Of a stretch of 48,522 bases of DNA, positions 16,990-25,370 are shown one piece after another (position 1 is the stretch's first letter; the number at the start of each line of letters is the position of its first letter). The notes under the pieces were generated by a model, which searched no databases, was not told where the DNA came from, and worked only from the letters and a program-made list of their open reading frames with translations. The position numbers were made by a program, and so were the translations under genes. The DNA lies in contig CALKOT010000018.1 of the NCBI GenBank assembly GCA_938092015.1, positions 1 to 48,522 on the forward strand. The letters are read 5' to 3'. Origin of the DNA: an uncultured Paracoccaceae bacterium (GTDB taxonomy: Bacteria; Pseudomonadota; Alphaproteobacteria; Rhodobacterales; Rhodobacteraceae).

Positions 16990-17430
16990 TTATGCATTGC
17001 CAAGATAGATTCTAAGATCGCGTAAAGTAGGTAGAATCTCTCGCAAACGCTCCCTGCCAAACTCTTCCGTAACGGTTGCGAACACCGGCGAAACGTCGGC
17101 AATGGCATCTTCCCGCACCCGCATTCCTTTAGCAGTTAGGGAGACGAGCTTGCGGCGCTTATCGCTCACATCGTTACGAACTTGAACGCAGCCAAACGCT
17201 TCAAGTCTGGCGATCGTATTCGTCATCGCCCCTTTGGTAACCTGAAAAACCTTAGCCAGCTGTGCTGGCGACTTTTCGCCTCCTAAATGCGAAAAGTGAT
17301 TGAGCACGGCAAAGTGAGACACCTGCAATCCCTTAGGTAGCGCACGTTGAATGCGCAGTGTCGCTAATTGCTCAATGATCCTGATTTCTGTGAAAACGGT
17401 GAAGGTGATTGGGTCTTCGTTCAAGCGCAT
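16990..17430 (-). CDS. MarR-family transcriptional regulator
   Basis: The 146-residue protein has the MarR winged helix: LAKVFQVTKGAMTNTIARLEAFGCVQ is the recognition region (given here only as its extent, residues about 58-83), followed by the wing DVSDKRRKLVSLT. MarR dimers repress genes until a small ligand binds. Its own promoter contains an inverted repeat at 17446-17464, so autoregulation is likely. The next upstream gene (the carbon-nitrogen hydrolase) is on the same strand and ends 58 bp before it; target genes are unknown. Confidence 0.88.
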   Translation of the reverse strand: MRLNEDPITFTVFTEIRIIEQLATLRIQRALPKGLQVSHFAVLNHFSHLGGEKSPAQLAKVFQVTKGAMTNTIARLEAFGCVQVRNDVSDKRRKLVSLTAKGMRVREDAIADVSPVFATVTEEFGRERLREILPTLRDLRIYLGNA

Positions 17431-17445
17431 TTTCGAACTACTCCA

Positions 17446-17464
17446 ATTTAGTTCAACGCTAAAT
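17446..17464 (-). promoter_or_regulatory. Inverted repeat, probable MarR operator
   Basis: ATTTAG (17446-17451), 7 bp and CTAAAT (17459-17464) form a perfect inverted repeat 15 bp upstream of the marR-family start codon. Size and spacing fit a winged-helix dimer site. Confidence 0.5.
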
Positions 17465-17488
17465 GATTAAGATTCCAGCGTCAAACGA

Positions 17489-18325
17489 TCACGGCCCGAC
17501 AATGGCTTGCGCTCCTACCAAAGACGGAACGCGCTGACGCGCCCCTGCAATTTCATCAAGGTCGAGAATAGCGGAAACAACCCCGGGGGCGTCACCCCCA
17601 TCAGCAATGACCTCACCCCACGGAGAAATCACCAATGAATGCCCCCAGGTTTTACGTTCTGGCCCCCGCCTTGCTGAGTGAACGCCACATTGGGCAGGTG
17701 CAAGGACGAAACAACCAGTTTCGATCGCACGGGCGCGTAACAACACTTCCCAATGCGCCGCACCAGTAGGCCGTGTGAACGCAGAGGGGACTGTGAGAAT
17801 CTGCGCCCCTGCCCGCGCCAGTCTGAGGTATAGGTCCGGAAATCGCATATCGTAGCAGATGGTCATGCCAATATTGGCGATAGATGTCCGCGCCAGCGTA
17901 GCCTCGCCGCCTGGCCGGTAACCGTTCGACTCGCGATAGGTCTCTTGCGCCGTCGGGATTGAATCGAACATGTGGATTTTATCGTAACGGGCGACGGTCT
18001 CGCCGCCCGGGCTTATCAGAAACGACCGGTTGCTAAACCGTCCGTCCGGGGCACCCTTAACTGCCAAAGATCCAATTAGAAGCCAGACGCCGCAATCATC
18101 AGCCACTTCTCGAAGCCGGGCCAAAGTTGGGTCCCCGCTTTCCAGATTCAGCTTTTCGTTCTGCCGGGCACGGCTCATGGAAACCATGTTGGTGACTTCT
18201 GGCGTCACGATTAGCTGTGCGCCGCCAGTGGCAGCTTCGCGTACATACGCCTCAGTTACCGGCAGATTTGCTGCCGGATCGTCCGTGGAAGACAGTTGCA
18301 CGAGCGCAATAGGGAGTTTCGTCAT
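17489..18325 (-). CDS. Carbon-nitrogen hydrolase, Nit-type amidase
   Basis: The 278-residue protein has the nitrilase-superfamily triad: E43 in TPEVTN, K116 in YDKIHMFD and C157 in ICYDMRFP. KIHMFD and the overall length fit the Nit1/deaminated-glutathione amidase branch, which hydrolyses omega-amides formed by transaminase errors. It is the middle of a conserved alphaproteobacterial order with grxC and ComF; grxC ends 36 bp upstream of its start. It acts in the cytoplasm. Confidence 0.87.
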   Translation of the reverse strand: MTKLPIALVQLSSTDDPAANLPVTEAYVREAATGGAQLIVTPEVTNMVSMSRARQNEKLNLESGDPTLARLREVADDCGVWLLIGSLAVKGAPDGRFSNRSFLISPGGETVARYDKIHMFDSIPTAQETYRESNGYRPGGEATLARTSIANIGMTICYDMRFPDLYLRLARAGAQILTVPSAFTRPTGAAHWEVLLRARAIETGCFVLAPAQCGVHSARRGPERKTWGHSLVISPWGEVIADGGDAPGVVSAILDLDEIAGARQRVPSLVGAQAIVGP

Positions 18326-18361
18326 TTGTTTAGAATGACGGCGTGGCCAAAGCCTTGCAAG

Positions 18362-18619
18362 TCAGGCGGCCAGCATCCCGTCGAGGCGCCCAGCGCGTTC
18401 CAGGTCATAAAGGTCGTCGCATCCGCCGACATGTGCGTCGTCGATGAATATCTGCGGCACCGATCGTCCACCATTCGCACGGGACACCATTTCTGATTTC
18501 TTAGATGGATTCATCATCACATCAATTTCAGTATAACTGACGCCCTTTTTGTCCAAAAGAGATTTGGCCATACGGCAGAACCCGCAAATCGGGGTGGTGT
18601 AGATTTCAACGGGCTTCAT
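18362..18619 (-). CDS. grxC: Glutaredoxin 3
   Basis: The 85-residue protein is a complete dithiol glutaredoxin: active site C12-G-F-C15, the cis-proline in SVPQIF and the glutathione-binding GGCDDL. It reduces disulfides and mixed glutathione disulfides in the cytoplasm. The active site reads CGFC rather than the commoner CPYC, as seen in other alphaproteobacterial GrxC. It lies between ComF and the Nit amidase on the same strand. Confidence 0.94.
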   Translation of the reverse strand: MKPVEIYTTPICGFCRMAKSLLDKKGVSYTEIDVMMNPSKKSEMVSRANGGRSVPQIFIDDAHVGGCDDLYDLERAGRLDGMLAA

Positions 18620-18649
18620 AGCGGACCTCTTCTAGCAACTGTGCCTTAT

Positions 18650-19402
18650 CTATGATGACCAGTCGGCCCGCGCAACTCGCGCCATGACCAGAACGTTGAC
18701 TTCTGCGGCGCCAGCCTGACGGCACACCTCAGCGCATTCTGACAGAGTAGCGCCAGTAGTCATGACATCGTCGACCAGCAGAATTTTGCCGCCGGGCACG
18801 CTGCCTTCCCATTTTGGCGCGACAGAGAAAACGCCTAAGACGTTGTCCATTCGCTCAACCCTCGTCTTGCCGTCCTGGGTAGCCGTTGCTCGTTTCCGCA
18901 TAAGAAGGTCCGGGGCGAAAGCGTGAGGTCTGCCTGCATGCGTGGCGACAGATCGTGCAAGCTCTCCCGCCTGATTGAAGCGCCGTTTGGCAAGACGCAG
19001 CCAGTGCATTGGCGCTGGCGTGATCAGGTCGGCGGAGGTGATCAGATCTGCCCCCGCCCTGTGCATCCAGCCAGCCGCAAGGGGGGAGATATCCAGCCGG
19101 TCACCATGTTTCAGCGCCAGGACCAGCTTGCGGCCAACGCCCTCGTACAGCACGGCAGCGGCGCCACGATCCCAAGCGGGGGGATGATGGACGCAAGCAT
19201 CGCAAATCCCATCCGGTCCAAGATCGCCTTTCAGCGGGGCGTTGCAAAACTTACAGAGATCTCCCGACAGAAACGCGATATCGCGCCAACAATCGGGGCA
19301 GACGCCGTTTGCGGCCTCGATCTCTGACCGGCAGGATGGGCATTGTGGTGGATAGATGAACTCCATGGCCATTCGGCCAGCATGCGACAGCCAGCCTTTC
19401 AC
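18650..19402 (-). CDS. ComF-family double zinc-ribbon phosphoribosyltransferase
   Basis: The protein has two N-terminal CxxC zinc-ribbon pairs (CPSC, CPDC; CKFC, CDAC) after FIYPPQ, and a C-terminal PRTase domain with the PRPP loop ILLVDDVMTTGATL. ComF proteins assist DNA uptake in competent bacteria; in alphaproteobacteria the role is unproven. The start is uncertain: an ATG at 19474 would overlap the divergent methyltransferase start, so GTG 19402 or ATG 19372, closer to the usual 8-15 residues before IYPPQC, is more likely. Conserved with grxC and the Nit amidase downstream. Confidence 0.85.
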   Translation of the reverse strand: MKGWLSHAGRMAMEFIYPPQCPSCRSEIEAANGVCPDCWRDIAFLSGDLCKFCNAPLKGDLGPDGICDACVHHPPAWDRGAAAVLYEGVGRKLVLALKHGDRLDISPLAAGWMHRAGADLITSADLITPAPMHWLRLAKRRFNQAGELARSVATHAGRPHAFAPDLLMRKRATATQDGKTRVERMDNVLGVFSVAPKWEGSVPGGKILLVDDVMTTGATLSECAEVCRQAGAAEVNVLVMARVARADWSS

Positions 19403-19447
19403 GCCGCCACTGGTAGCGCTATATGAGCCTAAGTTCACCGAAGGCTG

Positions 19448-20374
19448 ATGATGATGTCCGAATTGTTCGACCATAGCGCCCGGATCATGCGGGCAGCTCG
19501 GGTTAAAACGACGTTAAGTCGCGCTGATTTCCTTCTGGACCGCGTCGGCGAAGGGCTTGCTGATCGGCTTGATGATGTGAAGCGCGACTTTCCGAACGCG
19601 GCCGTGCTTGGCGGCGCCGGTGTGGTCGCGGCAGCGTTGCGCGGACGGGCCGGGACCAATCGGCTGATACAGATAGAAGACTGTCAGGCGATGGCTGACT
19701 TCGCCTCGCAGATTGTTCCGGAAGCGGACATTCGCGTCTCGCCATCGGAAGAACCGGACCTTTCGCCCGGCCAACTGGACCTGATCGTAGGCGCCCTGAC
19801 AATGCACCGGCTGAACGATCCAGTGGGCCTGCTCACTCAGATGCGGCTGGCGTTAAAGCCTGACGGGCTGGCGCTGATCACCCTGTTCGGCGGGCAAACC
19901 CTATCTGAACTACGGGCCAGCTTCGCCGAAGCGGAGACGGAAGTTGAGGGCGGCATTTCCCCCCGCGTCGCACCTATGGGAGAGGTGCGGGATCTCGGCG
20001 GTCTTCTGCAACGAGCGGGATTCGCGCTTCCGGTTGCAGACGTTGACCGGTTCGACGTCGCCTATCAGACGCCATTCCACCTGATGCGTGATCTAAGGGA
20101 GATGGGTGAGAACAACGCGCTGATCCACCGCCGCAAGTCCTTTACGCGCCGTGCGACCATGATACGGATGGCTGAGATATACGCCGCGAACTATCCCACC
20201 ACCGATCACACTGGCGAAGGGCGGGTAAATGCCAGTTTTGAGATCGTTTACTTGACGGGCTGGTCGCCCGACGCCTCCCAGCAACAACCCCTGCGTCCCG
20301 GTTCGGCCAAATCAAGACTGTCGGATGCGCTGGGGGTTCCTGAGACATCGGCAGGTGAAAAAGCAGGAGAGTGA
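19448..20374 (+). CDS. SAM-dependent methyltransferase, NDUFAF5/BioC-like
   Basis: The 308-residue class I methyltransferase has a degenerate glycine motif (VLGGAGVV), the acidic loop, the DLIVGALTMHRLNDPVG strand and LKPDGLALITLFGG. The C-terminal half with EIVYLTGWSPDASQQQPLRPGSA is characteristic of the alphaproteobacterial group related to mitochondrial NDUFAF5, a complex I assembly hydroxylase/methyltransferase homologue. The motif names the group; the substrate is not known. Three consecutive ATG codons offer starts. It is divergent from ComF and 67 bp upstream of hemH. Confidence 0.8.
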   Translation: MMMSELFDHSARIMRAARVKTTLSRADFLLDRVGEGLADRLDDVKRDFPNAAVLGGAGVVAAALRGRAGTNRLIQIEDCQAMADFASQIVPEADIRVSPSEEPDLSPGQLDLIVGALTMHRLNDPVGLLTQMRLALKPDGLALITLFGGQTLSELRASFAEAETEVEGGISPRVAPMGEVRDLGGLLQRAGFALPVADVDRFDVAYQTPFHLMRDLREMGENNALIHRRKSFTRRATMIRMAEIYAANYPTTDHTGEGRVNASFEIVYLTGWSPDASQQQPLRPGSAKSRLSDALGVPETSAGEKAGE

Positions 20375-20441
20375 TCAACGGCCCTTTGATCCTTCGCGCG
20401 GCTGAGCTAGGTAGCCCCCAAGGAAGTGGAGGAGCGTAGGT

Positions 20442-21497
20442 ATGAGCGACCAAACAATAGAAAATCGTCTGGCGTTCGCCCCCGGCGACCATCCGCCAGT
20501 GCCAACCCGCAAGACCGGCGTCCTTCTGGTCAACCTCGGCACACCGAACGGAACGGACTACTGGAACATGCGCCGGTATCTGCGCGAGTTTCTGTCCGAC
20601 ACCCGCGTCATCGAAGCGCCGAAATGGCTGTGGCAACCGATCCTGCACGGGATCATCCTGACGACGCGGCCTTCGAAATCCGGCGAAGCCTATGCTTCGA
20701 TCTGGAACAAGGAAAAGGACGAAAGCCCGCTTCGCACCCACACCCGCGCGCAGACAGAAAAGCTGGCCGCCCGGATGGCGGCGAAGTATGGCGACCAACT
20801 GGTGGTCGACTATTGCATGCGCTACGGTGACCCTTCGACAGGATCCGTCATTCAGAAAATGCATGATCAGGGCTGCGACCGGATCGTGTTCATGCCGCTT
20901 TACCCGCAGTATTCTGCGACGACGACAGCGACGGCGAATGATCAGGCGTTCCGACACCTGATGAAGATGCGCTGGCAGCCTGCCTTTCGGACCGTCGCGG
21001 CCTATTACGATCATCCGCTCTACGCTGAGGCATTGGCCCAATCGGTCGAGACGGCGTATGCGGCGATGGACAGCAAGCCAGATGTGCTGGTCGCGTCCTA
21101 TCATGGTCTGCCAAAGGAATACCTCGACAAGGGCGACCCATATCACTGCACCTGCCACAAGACGACACGCCTGATGCGTGAACGGCTTGGCTGGGCGCCT
21201 GAGCTGATTGAAACGACGTTCCAGTCGCGCTTTGGCCCAAAAGAATGGCTGCAACCCTACACGGTTGAGCGTGTGGCCGAGCTTGCCAAGGCTGGCAAAA
21301 AGCACATCGCCGTCATGGCGCCCGGGTTCTCATCTGACTGCGTCGAGACGCTGGAAGAGATCAATGAAGAGATCAAAGAGGCGTTCGAAGAAGCTGGCGG
21401 TGAGCGGTTCGATTACATCCCCTGCCTGAATGATGACGAGGCGCATATCGACATGATCGAGGCGATTGTCGAGACGGAGCTTGCCGGCTGGGTCTGA
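20442..21497 (+). CDS. hemH: Ferrochelatase
   Basis: The 351-residue protein is a full-length ferrochelatase: LLVNLGTPNG at the start of the first domain, PLYPQYSATT, the metal-chelating H221 in ASYHGLPK and the GFSSDCVETLEEI signature with the second active-site acidic residue. It inserts Fe(II) into protoporphyrin IX at the membrane, the last step of haem b synthesis. A CHCxCH-like cluster (YHCTCHKT) resembles the region that binds [2Fe-2S] in some bacterial enzymes, but ligands are not proven. A GGAGGAG ribosome site precedes ATG 20442. Confidence 0.97.
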   Translation: MSDQTIENRLAFAPGDHPPVPTRKTGVLLVNLGTPNGTDYWNMRRYLREFLSDTRVIEAPKWLWQPILHGIILTTRPSKSGEAYASIWNKEKDESPLRTHTRAQTEKLAARMAAKYGDQLVVDYCMRYGDPSTGSVIQKMHDQGCDRIVFMPLYPQYSATTTATANDQAFRHLMKMRWQPAFRTVAAYYDHPLYAEALAQSVETAYAAMDSKPDVLVASYHGLPKEYLDKGDPYHCTCHKTTRLMRERLGWAPELIETTFQSRFGPKEWLQPYTVERVAELAKAGKKHIAVMAPGFSSDCVETLEEINEEIKEAFEEAGGERFDYIPCLNDDEAHIDMIEAIVETELAGWV

Positions 21498-21544
21498 CCT
21501 TTCGGAAGGCGTTTGGGCGTGAGTTGTTCGACGTAGTTTGAAAA

Positions 21545-21611
21545 GCTTTCACATGTGAAAGAAATCGTAAGCTATTGATTTATATCGGCGTCAGCAAGGA
21601 TCGCCACAATT
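21545..21611 (-). repeat. Promoter-plus-palindrome element, copy 2 (inverted)
   Basis: Read on the minus strand: AATTGTGGC (21611-21603), 17 bp, ATATAAATCAAT (21585-21574), 2 bp, CTTA (21571-21568), 6 bp and CTTTCACATGTGAAAG (21561-21546). Every block and every spacer length equals copy 1 at 5763-5829. It lies between the convergent hemH (ends 21497) and ybaB (ends 21708), so it serves neither. As in copy 1 it points towards the 3' end of an opposing gene, about 77 bp away. The 17-bp spacer has a different sequence in the two copies, which argues for functional constraint on the boxes rather than recent duplication. Confidence 0.75.
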
Positions 21612-21673
21612 TGTTCCTGTTTTACCCCAACCTCCAGCGCTCAATGACATTAGAAACATTCGTCGTGCAAAGT

Positions 21674-21700
21674 GTAGGATCGGCCTGTGGCCGACCCTAC
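21674..21700 (-). terminator. Hairpin after ybaB, possible terminator
   Basis: GTAGG-A-TCGGCC (21674-21685) pairs with GGCCGA-C-CCTAC (21689-21700) around a 3-base loop with one mismatch. It starts 7 bp past the ybaB stop on the minus strand and is followed by a short TTT. It would end the dnaX-ybaB transcript before copy 2 of the repeat element. Confidence 0.5.
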
Positions 21701-21707
21701 CATGCCT

Positions 21708-22043
21708 TTAGAAGGGCAGCTTCATGCCCGGCGGTAACGCCAGGCCTTCGGTCACTTTGCCCATCTCATCCTGCGCCGCTTCGGCAGCTTTCGCCTGAGC
21801 ATCCTTGATCGCCGCAACGATCAGATCCTCAACGACTTCCTTGTCATCAGGATTGAACAGGGACGCATCAATATGCAGGCCAACCACTGAGCCTTTCGCA
21901 GATGCAGTGGCGGTCACCATACCGGCGCCAGCCTCGCCGGTGACAGTGATGTCCTCCAGCTTTTCCTGCGCTTCCTGCATTTTTGACTGCATTTCCTGGG
22001 CTTGCTTCATCAGCTTGCCCATATCTCCAAGACCTTTCAGCAT
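21708..22043 (-). CDS. ybaB: YbaB/EbfC-family nucleoid-associated protein
   Basis: The 111-residue protein begins MLKGLGDMGKLMKQAQEMQ and has the alternating helical and beta regions of the YbaB dimer; the C-terminus ends GLALPPGMKLPF. It binds DNA and is usually encoded just after dnaX. I chose the ATG at 22043, which has GAGGAGA upstream, rather than an in-frame ATG at 22082, whose extension is not conserved and runs into the large inverted repeat. recR, the usual third gene of this group, is not downstream. Confidence 0.93.
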   Translation of the reverse strand: MLKGLGDMGKLMKQAQEMQSKMQEAQEKLEDITVTGEAGAGMVTATASAKGSVVGLHIDASLFNPDDKEVVEDLIVAAIKDAQAKAAEAAQDEMGKVTEGLALPPGMKLPF

Positions 22044-22084
22044 TGCACTCTCCTCTATCGAACTGTGATCAGCTTGAACCATGT

Positions 22085-22143
22085 ATCACTTCGAAAGGCG
22101 AGGGAGCGATTGCGTAGCAAACGCGTTCGCCTTTCGAAGTGAT
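22085..22143. repeat. Large perfect inverted repeat between ybaB and dnaX
   Basis: Two 17-bp arms (22085-22101 and 22127-22143) are perfectly complementary around a 25-bp loop, which itself contains a small stem (TTGC-GTA-GCAA). On the minus strand the structure lies in the dnaX-ybaB intercistronic space, 41 bp before ybaB. No T-run follows, so it is not a standard terminator. It may be a REP-like palindrome, an mRNA-stability element or an attenuator. Confidence 0.85.
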
Positions 22144-22163
22144 CCAATGCATCCGCAGTTCGA

Positions 22164-23954
22164 TTAATCTGAAAAGGGATCGACCGGCGACCAGTCGTCA
22201 TCCAGCATATCGTCATCTTCTTCGGGCGGCGGGGGGACATCTTCCTCCATCGCCGACAGTGCGCGTACCTCGCAGATTTCTGCGCCGGGAAAGGTTGTCA
22301 GGGCAGCGGCGACCAGCGGGTGGGCTGATACCTCTGACTGCGCATCATCCTCAGCTTGCTTGCGGACTTGCGACACCGTCGGCTCGCCGCCTTCGGACAC
22401 GACCGAAATCATCCACCGTGCGCCGGTCCATGCGTTCAGTTTGGCGCCCAGCGCCTGCGCCAGATCGTTTGGCGCGCCGGGGGCCGGCTGAAAGTCGATC
22501 CGCCCCGGTGCGTAATGGGCGATACCGACAAAACTTTCGACATCCGTCAGCAGCTTCATGTCCCGCTTTTCGCGGATCAACGCGATGATCTGGTCAAAGC
22601 TTTGGTATTCGACCAGCGCCGAAACCGAGGCGCGCGGCGCTGGGTCAGGCTGGTGCGTCGCTTGGGGCGCGGCGCTACCCTGCGCGCTGACCTGCTGACC
22701 ACCGCCGCCCCCTCCGCCGCCACCACCTGACGGCGGCACGGGGCGCGGGCCGGTTGGGCCATCACCAGTCAGCTGGCGCACGATATCTTCCGGCGTTGGC
22801 AGGTCGGCGACATGCGTCAGACGGATGATCGCCATTTCCGTCGCCATCATGGCGTTGGGCGCGCGCGAAACTTCCTCCAACGCTTTCAGCAGCATCTGCC
22901 ACATCCGCGTCAGCGCCCGCATTTGCAGGCTTTCGGCCAGTTTCAGACCCCGATCGCGTTCATCCGCGCCAATGGTTGGATCATTGGCATTGTCGGCGTT
23001 GATCTGGACGACGCTGATCCAGTGCGTCAGTTCTGCAAGGTCCTTCAGCACCGCCATCGGGTCGGCGCCGTCAGCGTATTGGCGGCCTATTTCGGTCAGC
23101 GCGGCGGCGGCGTCGCCCTTCATAATGGTCTCGAAAAGGTCAATGACGCGACCCCGGTCGGCGAGCCCCAGCATAGCGCGCACCTGATCCGGGCCGGTTT
23201 CCCCTGCCCCATGCGCAATCGCCTGATCCAGCAATGAAAGGGCGTCGCGGGCAGAGCCTTCTGAGGCTCGAGTGATCAGCGCAAGCGCTTCTTCTGCGAC
23301 CTCAGCGCCTTCCTTTTTGGCGATGCCCTGCAGGAATTCGATCATCACTTCGGGTTCAATCCTGCGCAGATCAAAACGCTGACAGCGAGAAAGGACTGTG
23401 ACAGGAACTTTGCGGATTTCGGTCGTGGCGAAGATGAATTTGACGTGCTCTGGCGGTTCCTCAAGCGTCTTCAACAGCGCGTTGAACGCGCTGGTCGACA
23501 GCATGTGAACCTCGTCAATGATGTAGACTTTGTAGCGCGCGGATGCAGCGCGATAGCGGACTGAATCGATAATCTCGCGGATATCGCCGACGCCGGTGCG
23601 GGACGCGGCGTCCATTTCCAGCACATCTACATGGCGGCTTTCCGAAATCTGCTTGCACGGCTCGCACACGCCGCAAGGCGCAATCGTCGGCCCGCCCTGC
23701 CCGTCTTCGCCAATGCAATTGAGCCCCTTGGCGATGATCCGCGCCGTCGTCGTCTTGCCGACGCCGCGCACGCCGGTCATGACGAAGGCGTGGTGAATGC
23801 GGTCGTGTTCGAACGCGTTCTTCAGCGTTCGCACCATCGCTTCCTGCCCGATCAAATCGGCGAAGGTTTGTGGGCGGTGCTTTCGGGCCAGAACCTGATA
23901 GCCGCCCTGGTCACCCTCATCGGTGCTGGCGGTGGTCTGGGCTTCGTCTGACAT
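22164..23954 (-). CDS. dnaX: DNA polymerase III subunit gamma/tau
   Basis: The 596-residue clamp-loader ATPase has Walker A GVRGVGKT (61-68), a zinc finger (C80, C94, C97, C100), Walker B IIDEVH (145-150), the SRC-type sensor (LSRCQRF) and a domain III. A glycine-rich linker of ten Gly codons near residue 440 leads to the tau C-terminal region that contacts the polymerase. The start MSDEAQTT at 23954 fits the family; an ATG 25 codons upstream would add an unconserved arginine-rich tail. I see no clear slippery sequence for a gamma form. It is cotranscribed with ybaB. Confidence 0.95.
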   Translation of the reverse strand: MSDEAQTTASTDEGDQGGYQVLARKHRPQTFADLIGQEAMVRTLKNAFEHDRIHHAFVMTGVRGVGKTTTARIIAKGLNCIGEDGQGGPTIAPCGVCEPCKQISESRHVDVLEMDAASRTGVGDIREIIDSVRYRAASARYKVYIIDEVHMLSTSAFNALLKTLEEPPEHVKFIFATTEIRKVPVTVLSRCQRFDLRRIEPEVMIEFLQGIAKKEGAEVAEEALALITRASEGSARDALSLLDQAIAHGAGETGPDQVRAMLGLADRGRVIDLFETIMKGDAAAALTEIGRQYADGADPMAVLKDLAELTHWISVVQINADNANDPTIGADERDRGLKLAESLQMRALTRMWQMLLKALEEVSRAPNAMMATEMAIIRLTHVADLPTPEDIVRQLTGDGPTGPRPVPPSGGGGGGGGGGQQVSAQGSAAPQATHQPDPAPRASVSALVEYQSFDQIIALIREKRDMKLLTDVESFVGIAHYAPGRIDFQPAPGAPNDLAQALGAKLNAWTGARWMISVVSEGGEPTVSQVRKQAEDDAQSEVSAHPLVAAALTTFPGAEICEVRALSAMEEDVPPPPEEDDDMLDDDWSPVDPFSD

Positions 23955-24130
23955 GGGCGCTCGCACTAGTGGGATTCGGTGGCTGGATTCGGTGTCATTC
24001 AAACTAGGGGGCTTTCGGGGGCGCGGCAACGGCGGGTCATCGCATCATGTGGTGGCCATGCGCACAAAAATTCGGTGGCGCGGCGGCCTTTGGCGATTTA
24101 GGGCTAAAGTGCAGTAGTAGGAGCGCACGA

Positions 24131-24712
24131 ATGTCTATCCTTTGCCCAACAGATATCTACGGAACAGTGACGTTTCTCGGCGTTGCCGCCGACAGTGAAA
24201 AAACCCTCAGATCTGAACCACGTGATCAGCTGGAACTGACGCATGAAGGCCCTGTTGGTGAAAGTCATTCCGGCCAGACCCGCCCGTCCTGCGTTCGGGT
24301 CAAACTACAGTATCCAAAAGGAACAGAGATCACGAACGCGCGGCAGGTATCAGTGCTGAGCGTTGAAGAGATGGCTGAAGTTGCCGCTGCCATGGGAATT
24401 GACCGCATCGAGCCGGAATGGACGGGCGCAACCATCGTGATGACCGGCATTCCAGACCTTACCACCCTGCCCCCGTCTTCGCGTCTGGTGTTCGACAGCG
24501 GCGCGTCGATTGTGAATGACATGGAAAACGGCCCCTGCAAGTTCGTCGGACAGGAAATTGAACGGGAATATCCTGGCAAAGGGTTGTCCTTCCCCAAACA
24601 TGCCGTGCGCAAACGCGGCATCTGCGGCTGGGTCGAACGCCCCGGCATGATCAGCATCGACATGAAGGCGCGCCTACATACGCCGCCAAAAGTCACTTGG
24701 GATCACGCATGA
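24131..24712 (+). CDS. MOSC-domain protein
   Basis: The 193-residue protein has a MOSC beta-barrel; NGPCKFVGQ near residue 138 carries the conserved cysteine of the family, which in relatives handles sulfur for the molybdenum cofactor or binds it. AGGAGC precedes ATG 24131. The final TGA overlaps the ATG of the next gene (ATGA), so both are translated together. No oxidoreductase partner is adjacent; moaD and moaE occur at the other end of the window but are not linked. Confidence 0.85.
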   Translation: MSILCPTDIYGTVTFLGVAADSEKTLRSEPRDQLELTHEGPVGESHSGQTRPSCVRVKLQYPKGTEITNARQVSVLSVEEMAEVAAAMGIDRIEPEWTGATIVMTGIPDLTTLPPSSRLVFDSGASIVNDMENGPCKFVGQEIEREYPGKGLSFPKHAVRKRGICGWVERPGMISIDMKARLHTPPKVTWDHA

Positions 24713-25362
24713 ACTTTGCCGCCCCGGTTGCTGCGCAGATCATCATCTCAGTCACCAGCGCAGTGGCGTATCTTTTGTTCTACGTTGGCAAACCACCGTC
24801 CCTGAACCGGACCATCATCAAGACGCTGTCTATCGCCGCGCTTGCGGCCTTGGCGGTGATCATGGACGGGCCGCTTTTACTGGTGGCCGCGCTGGCCCTC
24901 AGCGCGCTTGGCGATCTCTTTATCTCGCGGGATGGCGAGGCTGCTTTCCTAGCTGGTCTTGGATCTTTCCTGCTGGCCCACGTCGCCTATGTCGCCCTGT
25001 TCTGGCAGGTCGTCGGTGGCGCCGCCGCCCTATCCCCTATCTTCGCGATAGCGTTCGCAATCTACGCAATTGCGATACTGAGATGGCTATGGCCGCACCT
25101 CGCTGAGATGACGGCGCCTGTCTGCGCCTATATCGTGGTGATCTTTGCGATGGTCGTCACCGCCGCCGCCGCGCCGCTGGCCCTATGGCCAATCATCGCT
25201 GGCGCTGCCCTGTTTGCACTTTCTGACAGCGTTTTGTCCGCAGAGACATTCGTATTCAAAGACAAGCTCCGCCGCTGGACCGCGCCTGTGATCTGGTCGA
25301 CCTACTACGCCAGCCAGGCCCTGATCGCGGCCGCGTTCATCTGCCCACATTTTTCGGTTTAG
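24709..25362 (+). CDS. YhhN/TMEM86-family membrane protein (lysoplasmalogenase-like)
   Basis: The 217-residue protein is almost entirely hydrophobic with about eight membrane helices. LSALGDLFISRD and ALSDSVLSAETFVF carry the paired acidic residues conserved in the YhhN/TMEM86 family, whose animal member hydrolyses lysoplasmalogens. The bacterial substrate is unproven. It starts at the ATG that overlaps the MOSC stop, so the two form a coupled operon despite no evident functional link. Confidence 0.85.
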   Translation: MNFAAPVAAQIIISVTSAVAYLLFYVGKPPSLNRTIIKTLSIAALAALAVIMDGPLLLVAALALSALGDLFISRDGEAAFLAGLGSFLLAHVAYVALFWQVVGGAAALSPIFAIAFAIYAIAILRWLWPHLAEMTAPVCAYIVVIFAMVVTAAAAPLALWPIIAGAALFALSDSVLSAETFVFKDKLRRWTAPVIWSTYYASQALIAAAFICPHFSV

Positions 25363-25370
25363 ACTGGCAA

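Noticed and set aside
16840-17025. 61-codon plus-strand ORF in AT-rich gap
   Set aside because: It overlaps the MarR gene on the other strand, has no ribosome site and no recognisable family.
22044-22082. Longer N-terminus of YbaB from ATG 22082
   Set aside because: The extra 13 residues are not conserved and the good ribosome site lies before ATG 22043.
23955-24130. SRP RNA gene upstream of dnaX
   Set aside because: Some genomes carry ffs next to dnaX, so I looked for the conserved GGAAGCAGCC-type tetraloop region on both strands and did not find it.
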